From NCBI RefSeq assembly GCF_964340395.1, contig NC_135549.1:16774842-16838841 (forward strand): a DNA stretch of 64,000 nt, in the 5' to 3' direction. Below, piece after piece: positions 26,585 through 37,006 of this stretch. The notes beneath the pieces were generated by a model. That model saw only the letters and a list, made by a program, of their open reading frames with translations, was not told the DNA's origin and ran no database searches. Made by a program: the position numbers and the translations under genes. Positions within the stretch are counted from its first letter, which is position 1, and the number at the start of each line of letters is the position of its first letter. Source of the stretch: Glandiceps talaboti (Eukaryota; Hemichordata; Enteropneusta; Spengelidae).

Positions 26585-27060
26585 AGAGACAAACACAAAC
26601 ACAAAAACACACACACAAACAAACACAAACAAACACAAACACAAACATAAACACAAACAGACACAACACAAACACAAACACACACAAACAAACACAAACA
26701 AACAAACAAACACACACACACACACAAACAAACAAACAAACAAACAAACAAATAAATAAATAAACAAACACACAAACAAACAGACATACATACATACATA
26801 CATACATACATACATACATACATACATACATACATACATACATACATACATACATACAGACAGACAGACAGACAGACAGACAAATACAAACACAAACACA
26901 AACACAAACACAAACACAAACACAAACGCAAACACAAACACAAACACAAACACAAACAAAATATCGACACCGACACAAACAAAATAGAACACAAACACAA
27001 ACGCAAACACAAACAAAAAGCACAAACACAAACACAAACACAAACACAAACACAAACAGT
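26585..27060. repeat. AAACAC-rich low-complexity tract with CATA and CAGA units
   Basis: Counterpart of 11120-11965, shorter and with an internal CATA tract (26785-26860). Confidence 0.97.
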
Positions 27061-27064
27061 AATT

Positions 27065-28235
27065 CAAAAGAACAGAACTTAGATAATAATAAACACTACA
27101 AAATATAAAGCGCTATTTAATGCATTGATTGAAAGACATAGAATAGATGGAATACACAGTTATTTTGGCAGTTTGTCGTACAAAATTAATCTAGTATTAT
27201 CTAAAATTGAACGAGCTTTTCTAAAAATCTGTTGATTGTAAAACGATTTTTAAAAAAAGAAAACTCGTTTGTGGAACGCTGTTAACAAAGTGCATTTTTG
27301 TTATTCAAAATTAAATTGTGAAACCAGCATATGAAGGAAAAAGAGGAGAGTTTACCGACGCGTCTTAAAGGTCATTAAAATTATAAAACCATATATTGCA
27401 CTGTCATTTACTAGGTTGATATAAAGTTTAAAGTTTAAAAGCATATGTTAAGAAATCCAGGTCTACGTGGAATTTATGTATCACTACGACACACTTTGGC
27501 AAAGAAGTAGAATTTCGTTATGACTACCATAGACAGATGATGAAAACCTGTTTGACCTTTGTTATTTTGGCTTTGTATGTTCACTAAGTACTGACGTAAA
27601 CAGGTTCTGCACGTATTAGACATAATGTCTGAAAAAACACTGCTTTTCACTACAGGCTATATATATACAATATACAATACTATACAATGTCATTATAATA
27701 GAAATGTTGACACCAGCAACCTACAACTACATTATTCAGTCATTGAAATAAATCAAATAAATAATTGTATTGAAATTTTTGGAGGCTCTTAAAATACCCT
27801 CACTGAGCCCACTGAAATGCTACCTTTGTTTTCTGCAAGCAATATTTGCCAATTGAATGGGTCTTAAGATATCCATAGAACCAAGTGTGGGGTACTAATT
27901 ATCCACACCCAAAGCATCATTTACTTACGTCAGAGGTATTGAACTGCACAATTCGTCGTGTACCCAAAGGTTATGATTTAAATTCTTTGGATAAAACGAC
28001 TTTATCAAGGTCTGATAAGTTTGAATAGTGTCGGCGGGGTGGAAGTTGGATGGGTGGGTGGGTGTGGTGGGGGGTGTGGGTGGTGGGGTCTTTAATAAAC
28101 TGGTGTTCAATTTAAAATGTATTGTAATACATTGTAACTGTTCCTGCAGACAAAATGAATAAATGAATGGATAAATAAATAAAATATACTTTTTATTTCG
28201 TTTATTGACAATTATCCGTTTTTCTCTTCAACACA
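27065..28235. other. Intron, no gene seen, copy C
   Basis: Matches 11970-13140; a GGTGGGTG-rich stretch lies at 28040-28090. Confidence 0.6.
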
Positions 28236-28236
28236 G

Positions 28237-28383
28237 TGATTGATTTGTGTGTGGAAAACAATGGTGGCTGCGACCATAACTGTAATTTCAACAGCGAAAC
28301 CTTAACAGCTGTGTGTTCTTGTGATTACAATTACTTATTGGATCTGGCTGATGGGAAGACCTGTCATGCATATTTTTGTGCAG
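28237..28383 (+). CDS. EGF-like domain exon, copy C
   Basis: Phase 1-1 exon of 147 bases with the six EGF cysteines (LC, NNGGCDHNC, VCSC, KTC). The seventh cysteine of copy B is serine here (NFNSET), which restores the normal even number. Acceptor AACACAG, donor GTATGC. In copy C this is the only EGF module left. Confidence 0.8.
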
Positions 28384-28478
28384 GTATGCTAACAAAATAA
28401 TATACAACTTGTGTTTAATTTATGACTTAATTACTGTGAACATAAAATATTGATGCATGTCATTAAAGTATCACTACA

Positions 28479-28499
28479 GTAGTAGTAGTAGTAGTAGTA

Positions 28500-28553
<54 letters not shown>

Positions 28554-28554
28554 A

Positions 28555-28588
<34 letters not shown>

Positions 28589-28640
28589 ATTGGTAGTAGT
28601 GGTAGTAGTAGTGGTAGTAGTAGTAGTAGTAGTAGTAGTT

Positions 28641-28673
<33 letters not shown>

Positions 28674-28715
28674 ATAGTAGTAGTAGTACTACTACTACTA
28701 CTAGTAGTAGTAGTG
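28479..28715. repeat. (TAG)n/(ACT)n trinucleotide tract
   Basis: About 240 bases, mostly AGT units, with a short inverted block AGTACTACTACTACTACTAGT near 28684-28704. The poly-Ser, poly-Val and poly-Thr frames are not genes. Confidence 0.97.
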
Positions 28716-29047
28716 GTTATTGTAATGGAGTCACAGTTTTTCTCGAGTAATATGTTACATATTTTCAAACGTTAATGCTTTACTGTGGAGTATACATCCT
28801 TCGTAACGTCCAGACAGAAAGAAAGACCAATCATGGATTGGACAATGTTCATTTCAACCGAAACATATAAAGTGTGGCTGCACACGATTGGATAATTTGG
28901 CCTGGGATATTCCACGAAACATACGTAACAATTCTAATATGGGGGGAGGCGTATATACATCTTCGTTTGCTTTACTACAGGTCCCGATAAAATTTATTCG
29001 TGCCTCGATGTGTGTATGTTTGAGTCACATTTTCGTTTGATTTACAG

Positions 29048-29191
29048 GACTGCGTTCCTTTGCGTTCAAGACAGAGCTGGCTCTCATCTATCACGAAGCA
29101 GTCAGTTATTGCATCGATCATCTTGCAGGTGTCATTCCGAATATAGACTCTTTTGGAATGCAGACAAATTTAGCTACTGCACTGATTGCTG
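29048..29191 (+). CDS. C-type lectin exon, N-terminal part, copy C
   Basis: Phase 1-1 exon of 144 bases, acceptor TTTACAG and donor GTAAAG. It encodes LRSFAFKTELALIYHEAVSYC and HLAGVIPNIDSFGMQTNLATALIA. It differs from copy B at several positions around ALIYHEAV, where copy B has ALTFDEAV. Its downstream intron contains the Polinton, so the next exon of this gene is 20 kb away. Confidence 0.75.
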
Positions 29192-29643
29192 GTAAAGGAG
29201 CCTGAACACCCGACCTGATTACATTGCGATCTAATCTGTATTTTTGATTCGCTGTATCACATGCACAAACAAATCTTGTGAGACAACGAAACAAAAACAC
29301 AAATGGCAAAGTAACCATCACTTTAGTCTGGATGACCAGAATGTGGTTTCTAACCACAGGTACACTGTATAAATCGTAACGATCGATACTGTATAGGAAC
29401 TATAGACTACCATCACTTGGACTGTAAAAAGGCCTTTCTATACTGAATAATTTTATATTAATGAGATCGACACACTATTTGAAATTAGTCAATTCTTCAA
29501 CGAATGATACTGTAACACAATGACAGTGGCACATACTTCGTAGTATTCAACCAAAATAACAAAAACCGTCACTATATATATTTCGTATTCATATTCTTTA
29601 TCCAAGATATGTGTAAATACTTGCGAATTAATATGTGTAAATA

Positions 29644-29649
29644 CTTGCG
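29644..29649. repeat. Target site duplication, left
   Basis: CTTGCG directly before the element; identical to 47422-47427 and to the empty site at 14391-14396. Six bases is the length known for Polintons. Confidence 0.95.
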
Positions 29650-30008
29650 AGTAGTATGAAATATAGGGTTTTTGGCCCACTTCTATTTTAATCTATTATT
29701 TAGCCAAATAAAGTCTCTTTCCTATATTAATAAATTTATTAATATATTTATATAAGCTATTAAAAGACAAAATAAATCTTACCCATAAAAATTGGCTAAA
29801 AAATGACTAAATTTGTTGTAGTTGTTATAAGTAAATTAACCGCTTAGTGAGGTCACAGATGTTTAATTAAACAAATAATAAGTATGTACATGTATATACA
29901 TACAGTCACACTGTCGGCTAATTACATACATTTTACTATTGTATCTCTCTAATTGAACTGCCGCCTCAGGTCACAGCTGTTGCCTTAGGTCACAGCTGCC
30001 ACCTCAGG
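29650..30008 (+). repeat. Left terminal inverted repeat of the Polinton
   Basis: 359 bases matching the reverse complement of 47069-47421 with about four substitutions and one 6-base indel (an extra CATGTA near 29889), roughly 99 percent identity. The inner end holds two and a half copies of CCTNAGGTCACAGCTG. Confidence 0.95.
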
Positions 30009-30237
30009 CTACCATAGGAATGTTTATGTGTAGCAGCGGTAGTAGGTTACTATAGCATAGCTACATAGCAGGACAAGTTGGTTAAGCTAACGCACTAAAC
30101 ATCTTTCAACATGTCACAAATATTTTCACTCTTTTCATACTGTTTTTAGGTCAGATTACAAAGGTTATCAATGTCAGGTTATTCAATTAAACAGATAAGA
30201 ATAGATATGTATATACATACAAAGACTATTAATCGAA
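30009..30237. other. Spacer between left inverted repeat and first gene
   Basis: No gene. At 30180-30222 it contains an imperfect extra copy of an inverted-repeat segment (AATTAAACAGATAAGAATAG, then ATGTATATACATAC), close to the start of the first gene. Confidence 0.5.
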
Positions 30238-30585
30238 ATGTCAAACTATTGTTCTGGATTTTGGATTTGTCTTATACGAGAGAATTGCCTCACTTGCGGT
30301 AGGTCGGCACCAGAATTCAAATGTGTCAAGTGTAATAAACGCTTTCGGCATAAACATAATTTTTTAAAACATTTAAATATAAAACATTCCTGCGAGAATA
30401 GAAAACATGAATATCCTAATGAATGTTTAACATGCAAACGTGTTTTTCCTGGGTTTATTTGTGGTAAATGTGGATTTGCGTATAAATATAAATGTCATTT
30501 TAAGATACATTTAAAGAGAAATACACCTTGCATTAAACAACTTAAGAGAGATTATATTTATGAATGTGGTGAAGAAATTAAATAG
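30238..30585 (+). CDS. Small zinc-finger protein of the Polinton
   Basis: A 115-residue basic protein with two similar halves. Each half has a short CxxC pair (NCLTCGR, ECLTCKR) followed by a C2H2/C-type finger (CVKCNKRFRHKHNFLKH--KHSC at about residues 29-52; CGKCGFAYKYKCHFKIHL--TPC at about 75-98). The internal duplication suggests two zinc-binding modules for nucleic acid or protein binding. It is the first gene of the element, 230 bases inside the inverted repeat, reading toward the polymerase. Start chosen at the first ATG, after a TATATACATAC leader. Function not known; a regulatory or accessory role is only inference. Confidence 0.65.
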   Translation: MSNYCSGFWICLIRENCLTCGRSAPEFKCVKCNKRFRHKHNFLKHLNIKHSCENRKHEYPNECLTCKRVFPGFICGKCGFAYKYKCHFKIHLKRNTPCIKQLKRDYIYECGEEIK

Positions 30586-30744
30586 TTATTCTTCCTTATA
30601 TATACATATATAAAAATAAAAGTTGTAAGTTTAACAAGTTTTCAATGTTTATAAGACTTACAAGTTAAGAAGAAAAAAGCAATTGAACTAATAAATTTAT
30701 ATATGAATATATAAATCTTTTGATTATATATAATTATATACAAT

Positions 30745-31215
30745 ATGACAAAGATTTTGAACCCACGCACTAAGCGAATGATAACAGTTGGCGGACGTGC
30801 ATACAATAAACTTTTACAGAATGACAATTTACAACATTTACCTAGGGTTTATATGACAAAGATTTTGAACCCACTCACTAAGCGAATGATAACGGTCGGT
30901 GGACGCGTATATAATAAACTTATACGGAATGGCAATCTACAGCCGTTGCCTGAGAATATCTTAGATTGGTCGATACCTAGTGGTCTCCCCCGACCATTAA
31001 TGGAACAATATATCATTAATCCTATTACCAAACGCATGATTAAAATAGGAAATGATACGTATCAAACTTTTATTAATAAAGGCTATCATCACGTTGGTGG
31101 TGTTTTAATACCACCTAAATACCGTGAACTCGAGAGAGCTTTTAGAGGCTACGTTAAGTCGTATGAAATTGATATTACTGCGAATGAACCTCATACGCAA
31201 TTAATTGAAAATTAA
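30745..31215 (+). CDS. Protein with three repeats resembling the 2-cysteine adaptor domain
   Basis: A 156-residue protein whose N-terminal 110 residues hold three copies of a motif of the type NPxTKRMIxVGGxxYNKL (starting near residues 6, 42 and 92; the third is diverged, INPITKRMIKIGNDTY). This pattern resembles the short 2C-adaptor module known in proteins of large DNA viruses such as iridoviruses, though the flanking cysteines of that family are absent here. The first two repeats are almost identical at DNA level, suggesting recent duplication. The C-terminal part (residues 115-156) has no match I recognise. It lies between the zinc-finger gene and the polymerase and is preceded by a TATATAATTATATAC leader ending right before ATG. 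Confidence 0.6.
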   Translation: MTKILNPRTKRMITVGGRAYNKLLQNDNLQHLPRVYMTKILNPLTKRMITVGGRVYNKLIRNGNLQPLPENILDWSIPSGLPRPLMEQYIINPITKRMIKIGNDTYQTFINKGYHHVGGVLIPPKYRELERAFRGYVKSYEIDITANEPHTQLIEN

Positions 31216-31263
31216 TATTTAATAAAAGAACTTTTAAAACAAAATTTAGAAGATCAAGGTGGA

Positions 31264-34200
31264 ATGAAAGCAATATTAACGTTGAATATAAAATTTGCTA
31301 AATACAACTTAAACGGTAACGTAAGTAACGCAAGTAACATAAGTAACGTAAACAATATGGATACAGAGATAAATGAAATAACAAATAATGGTTATTTTAA
31401 TAGTAGTCCATTAGTAATTACAAATACTGATCAAACAGACGAACAAATGAGCGTAATTTTCGAAAGAATTCTTGAACACATCGCTAAATGGCTACGTGAA
31501 GGTTCTGGTTGGCAAATAAAAACACTTCTTAATTTTTTATGTAAATATTGTAAGATACGAACCTTTACAAGGTAACTCATATATAAAATTGCCGAAAGAA
31601 CTACAACACCCAATGAAGGGCCTCATTAACATACAAAATAATGATAATGAGTGCTTTAAATGGTGTCATTTAGCATATAAGTTCCCAGTTGAAAAGGATA
31701 AATATAGGCCATCTAAATACAAACAACATATTAATGATTTAGATTATAGAGGAATAACATTTCCAGTAACCATAAAACAAATTCCTAAAATCGAAAACCA
31801 AAATAATATATCTATTTCCGTATTTGGTTACAATCACAATAAACAAGCATATCCAATTTACGTTAGTAAACAAACTAGTGAAAATCATCTTGATTTACTA
31901 CTAATAACTCGAGGTGATAATCAAAAACATTATGTTTGGATCAAAGACTTTAATCGGTTCATATACGGTATAACAAATTATAAAGGAAGAAAGCACTTTT
32001 GTAGATATTGTTTACAGCATTTTACAACCGCAGATATTTTAAATCTGCATATTCCCATTTGTTTTGAAATAAACAAGACGCAGGCTATACGGTTACCAAC
32101 CGAAGAAAATAAATGGTTATCATTTAAAAATTACCCTAAACAATTAAATGCACCATTTGTTATTTACGCAGATTTTGAATCTATAACCGAAAAAGTGAAT
32201 ACATGTATTAGCAATAATACGGTATTTACGCAACATTATCAAAAGCATGAAGTATGTAGTTTCGGTTATAAACTAGTCTGTTGTTACGATGACACATTTA
32301 GTAAAAAAAGTGTTATTTGCAGAGGGCCAGAGGCATCCAAGAAATTCATGGAAATGATGTTATCGGAAGTTGATTATTGTAAGGATATTAAACAACGACA
32401 TTTTAACAAGCCTCTGTGTATGAGTACAAATGATGAAAACTGTTTCCAAAAAGCGACGCAATGTCATATTTGTGAAACGCTATACGAGAAAACTGATAAA
32501 CGAGTCCGTGATCATTGTCATATTACTGGTAAATACCGTGGTTCAGCGCATGAATCTTGTAATATTAATTTCCAAGTAATGAAGAAAATACCCGTTATAT
32601 TCCACAATTTAAAAGGATATGACAGTCATTTCATCGTACAAACCCTTGAAAATTTTAATGAAAAGATTAGTATTATCCCACATTCTATGGAAAAGTTTAT
32701 GGCTATAATGGTTGGTACTAATTTAGTCTTCATAGATAGTTTAAATTTCTTGAATGCTTCATTAGAAAAACTCATTAATAACACGAGTGATTTTAAATAC
32801 ACGGAACAGGAATTCCCTAATATTTTAAAATTATTAACGAGAAAGGGTGTATATCCTTACGATTATATGGATTCCACCAAAAAATTCAATGATATTAATC
32901 TTCCACTAAAGGAAACATTTTATTCTATTCTAAATGAGACTGGTATTACCGATGAAGATTATGGGCATGCGCAAGATATATGGAAGCATTTTAATATGCA
33001 AACCATGGGTGATTACCATGATCTGTACCTTAAAACTGATGTACTTTTATTAACTGATGTATTTGAAAATTTCCGAAAAACATGCAATCTATACTATAAC
33101 CTCGACCCTTGTCATTACTTCAGCGCTCCAGGATTATCTTGGGATGCCTGCTTAATAATGACTAAAATTAATCTCGAATTATTAACGGATATAGATATGC
33201 ATCTATTTATAGAAAAGGGTCTCCGTGGAGGTATTTCATATATATCCGCTGGCCATGCAAAGGCAAACAATCCATATATGAAAGATTATGATCCTACTCA
33301 AGAATCAAAATACATAATGTATTTAGATGCAAATAATTTATATGGTTGGGCAATGGTTCAATCTTTACCAACGGTTGGATTTAAATGGGTTGATATAAAT
33401 GGCCTTGGCGAGCTTGATTCGCTTGATTTAAGTAAGTACACCAATGAAAGTGACCGTGGATTAATTCTTGAAGTCGATCTGGAGTATCCTAATGACCTCC
33501 ATGATCTTCATAACGATTATCCTTTAGCTCCTGAGAGACTATGTATTACCGAAGATATGTTATCTCCACATAATAAAAAGATACGTGACTTATTTAATAT
33601 CAAATGCGGAAATATAGAGAAATTAACTACAACTTTGAAACCAAAAAGGAATTACGTACTTCATTTCCAAAACTTAAAACAATATTTATCACTCGGTTTA
33701 AAAGTCACTAAAATCCATAGAGCTATTGAGTTTAACCAATCGAAGTGGATGTCGCAATACATTTTATTTAACACGGAAAAAAGAAAGAAAGCAAGAAATG
33801 CATTCGAAAAAGATTTCTTCAAACTAATGAATAACTCTGTATTTGGACGAACCATGATGAATGTACGTAAGCATCGTAATATAAAATTATGTACGACGGA
33901 AAAACAAATCAAAAAATTAGTATATAAACCAACGTTTGTTACACAAAAAATTATAACTAAAGGATTGGTTGCTGTTGAAAACAAAAAGGAAAGATTAACC
34001 CTAAACCAACCTTTATATGTTGGGATGAGTATTCTTGATTTATCCAAAACTTTAATGTATGACTTTCATTACAACTATATCAAAGAAAAATATGGTTCAT
34101 TAGCCAAGTTGTTATTCACAGATACCGACTCATTAATGTACGAAATTAAAGCTGTTGATCCCTTCAAAGATTTCTATCGAGACAAAGACCTGTTCGATAA

Positions 34201-34597
34201 TAGTGATTACTCAACTGAGAGTCCATACTATTTTGGTTTTAATAAAAAAGTAATCGGTAAAATGAAAGATGAATGCGCCGGTTTGCCAATCACTGAATTT
34301 ATCGGGCTTCGAAGTAAAATGTATTCTTATATCACAGAAACTTCGTCAACCCGAAAAGCAAAAGGTATTAAAAAGATAGTTATTAAAAAGAATATTACTC
34401 ATGAGGAATATAAGACTGTCCTTTTTGAAAATTTACAAAAGAGACATTCTATGAATACTATTCGATCGATAAATCATCAGATCGGTAGTTATACAATCAA
34501 TAAGACTTCTTTGAGTTGCTTCAATGATAAACGCTATGTTCTCGATCATCGTAACACGTTAGCATATGGTCACGTTAATTTAGGTAACTATAAGTAA
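31264..34597 (+). CDS. POLB: Protein-primed family B DNA polymerase (one frameshift)
   Basis: Replicative polymerase expected to copy the linear element from protein-primed ends. The main open frame, 31589-34597, has 1002 codons. In its numbering: a zinc-finger-like CRYC--H--C near 131-151; exonuclease motifs I (DFES, D195), II (YDSHF, D345) and III (D484); a DHCH--GKYRG HNH-like insertion near 308; polymerase motifs A (LDANNLYG, D580), B (NNSVFGR, about 750) and C (DTDS, D845); C-terminal YVLDHRNTLAYGH. The protein begins upstream: the frame from ATG 31264 carries the N-terminal part (SGWQIK) but ends at 31575, and similarity passes to the other frame at the T6 run 31533-31538. The break is a one-base indel or an assembly error. 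Catalytic residues are all present. Confidence 0.93.
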
Positions 34598-34637
34598 CGT
34601 TAGTAACTGTTAGTAACCTTAGTAACCTTAGTAACCT
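34580..34637. repeat. AGTAAC-type short repeats at the polymerase 3' end
   Basis: Units TTAGTAACC and AAGTAACG repeat around the stop codon; similar AGTAAC units occur near the polymerase start (31318-31345) and at the start of the gene at 36387. Confidence 0.8.
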
Positions 34638-35300
34638 TTAAGTTAGCTCGAGTAGAAATGAAATTGGCCGACCATTAAAATCTATTGGATTGGTATTTTG
34701 ATCAGTTATCCAAATTCGAAGATTAGTTATATACATTTGATTGATGGGTACTGGAATATTATCGGGAAATGAATAAGTAGTAGCTTTTCCTATATCATCC
34801 TGGTCCTCTAACATTAAAATTTGTAAATAATTAGACCTTTTCCCATTGATGTAATTAGTAGGTGTATCTATAATATCGCAATGGACTACGTATTCAGTCA
34901 CAGTAAGAAAATTTGCTCTGTTTGGACTAATACCTGATGAAATATATTCTTTCTCTTCAAAACCAAGTAATCTCGCAAAATTCTTAGGCTTTGAAAAGTT
35001 TACTTTAACATTATCACCGAGTACCATCTGTGTTTTTCCCGTTGCTACAATTCTCTTAAAATTAATTAATTAACTACCAATCGCTTGCGATAATGTTTCT
35101 TCATTGTAATTACCCGGTTCTACTTTTTTAACTGATCGTTTAAGGTTAGCGGTAAAAGCAATTTCATTGTTTTCTTTCGTAATATTATGCCAGGAATTAT
35201 ATAGTTTACACTCTAATAATCGTATCTGTTTATAACCAACCAGCGTTTCTGTAAAATTGGTAGTAATATCACTAGATTTTCCATATATATACAACTTCAT
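34638..35300 (-). pseudogene. Conserved Polinton virion-type protein, interrupted by one stop
   Basis: The only minus-strand gene. From ATG at 35300 (MKLYIYGKS) the frame reaches an in-frame TAA at 35070-35072 after 76 residues and continues in the same frame to 34638. The halves look like one protein of about 220 residues: N-terminal SWHNITKENNEI and PGNYNEETL, then KVNFSKPKNFARLLGF, DTPTNYINGKRSN and ITDQNTNPIDFNGR at the C terminus. I recognise this as a recurring Polinton family, probably a virion component, but function is not established. An internal ATG at 35027 would allow only the second half to be made. It converges on the polymerase gene (40 bases apart) and shares a short divergent spacer with the gene at 35394. 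Confidence 0.6.
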
Positions 35301-35393
35301 TGTTTTAATATTATAGTATATATATAATATATACGAATTATAATATGCCATCGCCATCAGATTTTGGACTAGGTAAGATAACACCTCGAGGAT
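35301..35393. promoter_or_regulatory. Divergent AT-rich promoter region
   Basis: The spacer between the leftward gene (start 35300) and the rightward gene contains TATAGTATATATATAATATA, which can act as a TATA-like element on either strand. Inferred from position and composition only. Confidence 0.4.
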
Positions 35394-36332
35394 ATGCACA
35401 ATGATCTCAGAGATATTAACGCAAAAAAATTATTCGGACGAGATAATAATAAAGATTTTATTTTAAGATGGAAAAATGAAAAGAAAATATATAATATAGA
35501 ACCATCGGCGGTTCAATTAAACCATGAACATACTAATAATTTAGCAGATTTAAATGATGTGGATGATACGATCGAAGAATATAAAGTATCAAAACATCAT
35601 GTGCCATTTGGTTTTGCGTATAGCAACAGAGCTGCTACGTTCTATACTTTTGATTTACCACGAGATTATGTTGAAATGCTTGAAAAACCATTAACCATTG
35701 ATCATGGTTTAACTGATCGAGTTCCTTATGTGTCAGTTTATAATAACAATGATAAAACATTTAGTTTAGCTGATATCAGACTTTATTTACCGGAACCAGA
35801 TCCTAGACTAGACCTGTTGAACTTAAAGCTGCATTTAAAATTGGATGAGACAACAACATTAGTAGATAATGACAATATGAATTCAGGGAAATGGTTTTGT
35901 GATTATGCCCTTGATGAAGGAGATATTAAGTTATTTTATGATACGCAGTTTAAAACATTCGCTTTGAAACCTGTTGATGTGGCTAAACTAGAATTGTCTA
36001 GTGCTAGTGATGTGGCAGTGGATGATATGAAGAAAGTAACCAGCGGTACCATTATTATCGAATGTATTAAATTAAACACCGAGGGTGAATACGATACTTT
36101 CTTAGATGGATTTTCAATAAAATGTCAACGACGTATATTATTAACAATTAAAATTCAGATTAAAAACAATAATATTAATGTTACTTTTACAGAAAATATA
36201 GCGTCGTTCACATTAGCGGAAGGATTACTGGAAAATGAAGTGTCACACGCAATAACAGAAGAGTTAAAGTTTCTAAATATTAAAACGATAACTTTGAAAC
36301 GTTTGTTTCTTATAGATTTTAAAGTATTTTAA
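35394..36332 (+). CDS. Unknown Polinton protein, fibre-like N-terminal motif
   Basis: A 312-residue protein. Its N terminus (HNDLRDINAKKLFGR, then ILRWKNEKKIYNIEP) shares the motif NDLRDI-x(2)-KK with the next gene and resembles the short repeated module seen in fibre-like proteins of some Polintons; assignment as an attachment fibre is inference. The rest (LRLYLPEPDPRLDLLNLKLH, then a beta-rich C terminus) is not recognised. An earlier ATG at 35345 opens a 19-codon frame (MPSPSDFGLGKITPRGYAQ) that ends in another frame just after the annotated start; the true N terminus may be there, with a one-base break at about 35395-35402. Confidence 0.6.
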   Translation: MHNDLRDINAKKLFGRDNNKDFILRWKNEKKIYNIEPSAVQLNHEHTNNLADLNDVDDTIEEYKVSKHHVPFGFAYSNRAATFYTFDLPRDYVEMLEKPLTIDHGLTDRVPYVSVYNNNDKTFSLADIRLYLPEPDPRLDLLNLKLHLKLDETTTLVDNDNMNSGKWFCDYALDEGDIKLFYDTQFKTFALKPVDVAKLELSSASDVAVDDMKKVTSGTIIIECIKLNTEGEYDTFLDGFSIKCQRRILLTIKIQIKNNNINVTFTENIASFTLAEGLLENEVSHAITEELKFLNIKTITLKRLFLIDFKVF

Positions 36333-36386
36333 ATATAAATAAAAAAAAAATTAAAAAGATTAATTATATATACACATAATGTAATA

Positions 36387-36989
36387 ATGACCACAACAAT
36401 AAACGTTAGTAACTCTCGCAGCTTATGTCTCAATGATCTTAGGGATATTAAAATTAAGAAACCAATCACAGGTGTTAAATATCACTTAGAATATGAAAAT
36501 AATATGTTTAAATTAAAACCGATTCCACCTCCAAAGCCTCCTAGCGGTACAATATCGGAGCCAGACAGGATTGCGATAATTGAATTAGATTATAAAAAAG
36601 TTGTTAGATTATTCGTAAATGAATTTTCTCATATAATAAACACGGATAAAGTAATATTTGATAGTGATACAAATGATTACTTTATTCAACCAGGAGCTTA
36701 TCACATTCAACATTTTATAGACTCCGCTAGTATTTCTAAGGATATTGAAGAGAGCTCAATAATTAATTTTAATATAAAATTCGATGATAAAATTAAAATA
36801 TTTCAATCAACATTCGTTATAAACAAACAAATTATACCGGCATCTGTGTCTCGATTAATTCATACTAAAAAAAGGGTTAAAGTCACTCGTAGTTTTACGG
36901 TCTTCGATCGCGGTTATAGAAAAATAACTTATCGTTCCACTTTGATTATCAAACCTTTAAAAAATAATATTTTTAAATATATAGCATAA
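36387..36989 (+). CDS. Unknown Polinton protein, paralogous N-terminal motif
   Basis: A 200-residue protein. Residues 14-45 (LCLNDLRDIKIKKPI, then YHLEYENNMFKLKPI) match the N terminus of the preceding protein, followed by a proline-rich linker (PPPKPPSG) and a C-terminal part rich in beta-prone residues. The two genes are therefore probably related structural proteins or two fibre-type proteins with different C-terminal parts. Start at ATG 36387 after a TATATATACACATAATG-like leader. No catalytic motif seen. Confidence 0.6.
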   Translation: MTTTINVSNSRSLCLNDLRDIKIKKPITGVKYHLEYENNMFKLKPIPPPKPPSGTISEPDRIAIIELDYKKVVRLFVNEFSHIINTDKVIFDSDTNDYFIQPGAYHIQHFIDSASISKDIEESSIINFNIKFDDKIKIFQSTFVINKQIIPASVSRLIHTKKRVKVTRSFTVFDRGYRKITYRSTLIIKPLKNNIFKYIA

Positions 36990-37006
36990 TTGTAGTGATA
37001 CCACAA

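Noticed and set aside
28457-28775. Poly-Ser, poly-Val and poly-Thr open frames
   Set aside because: Translation of a TAG trinucleotide repeat.
31517-31575. Programmed frameshift between the two polymerase frames
   Set aside because: No slippery heptamer and pseudoknot evident, the shift direction does not suit a standard -1 signal, and other genes in the element show similar homopolymer shifts.
33661-34047. Minus-strand frame of 128 codons inside the polymerase
   Set aside because: Opposite-strand shadow of POLB with no conserved features.
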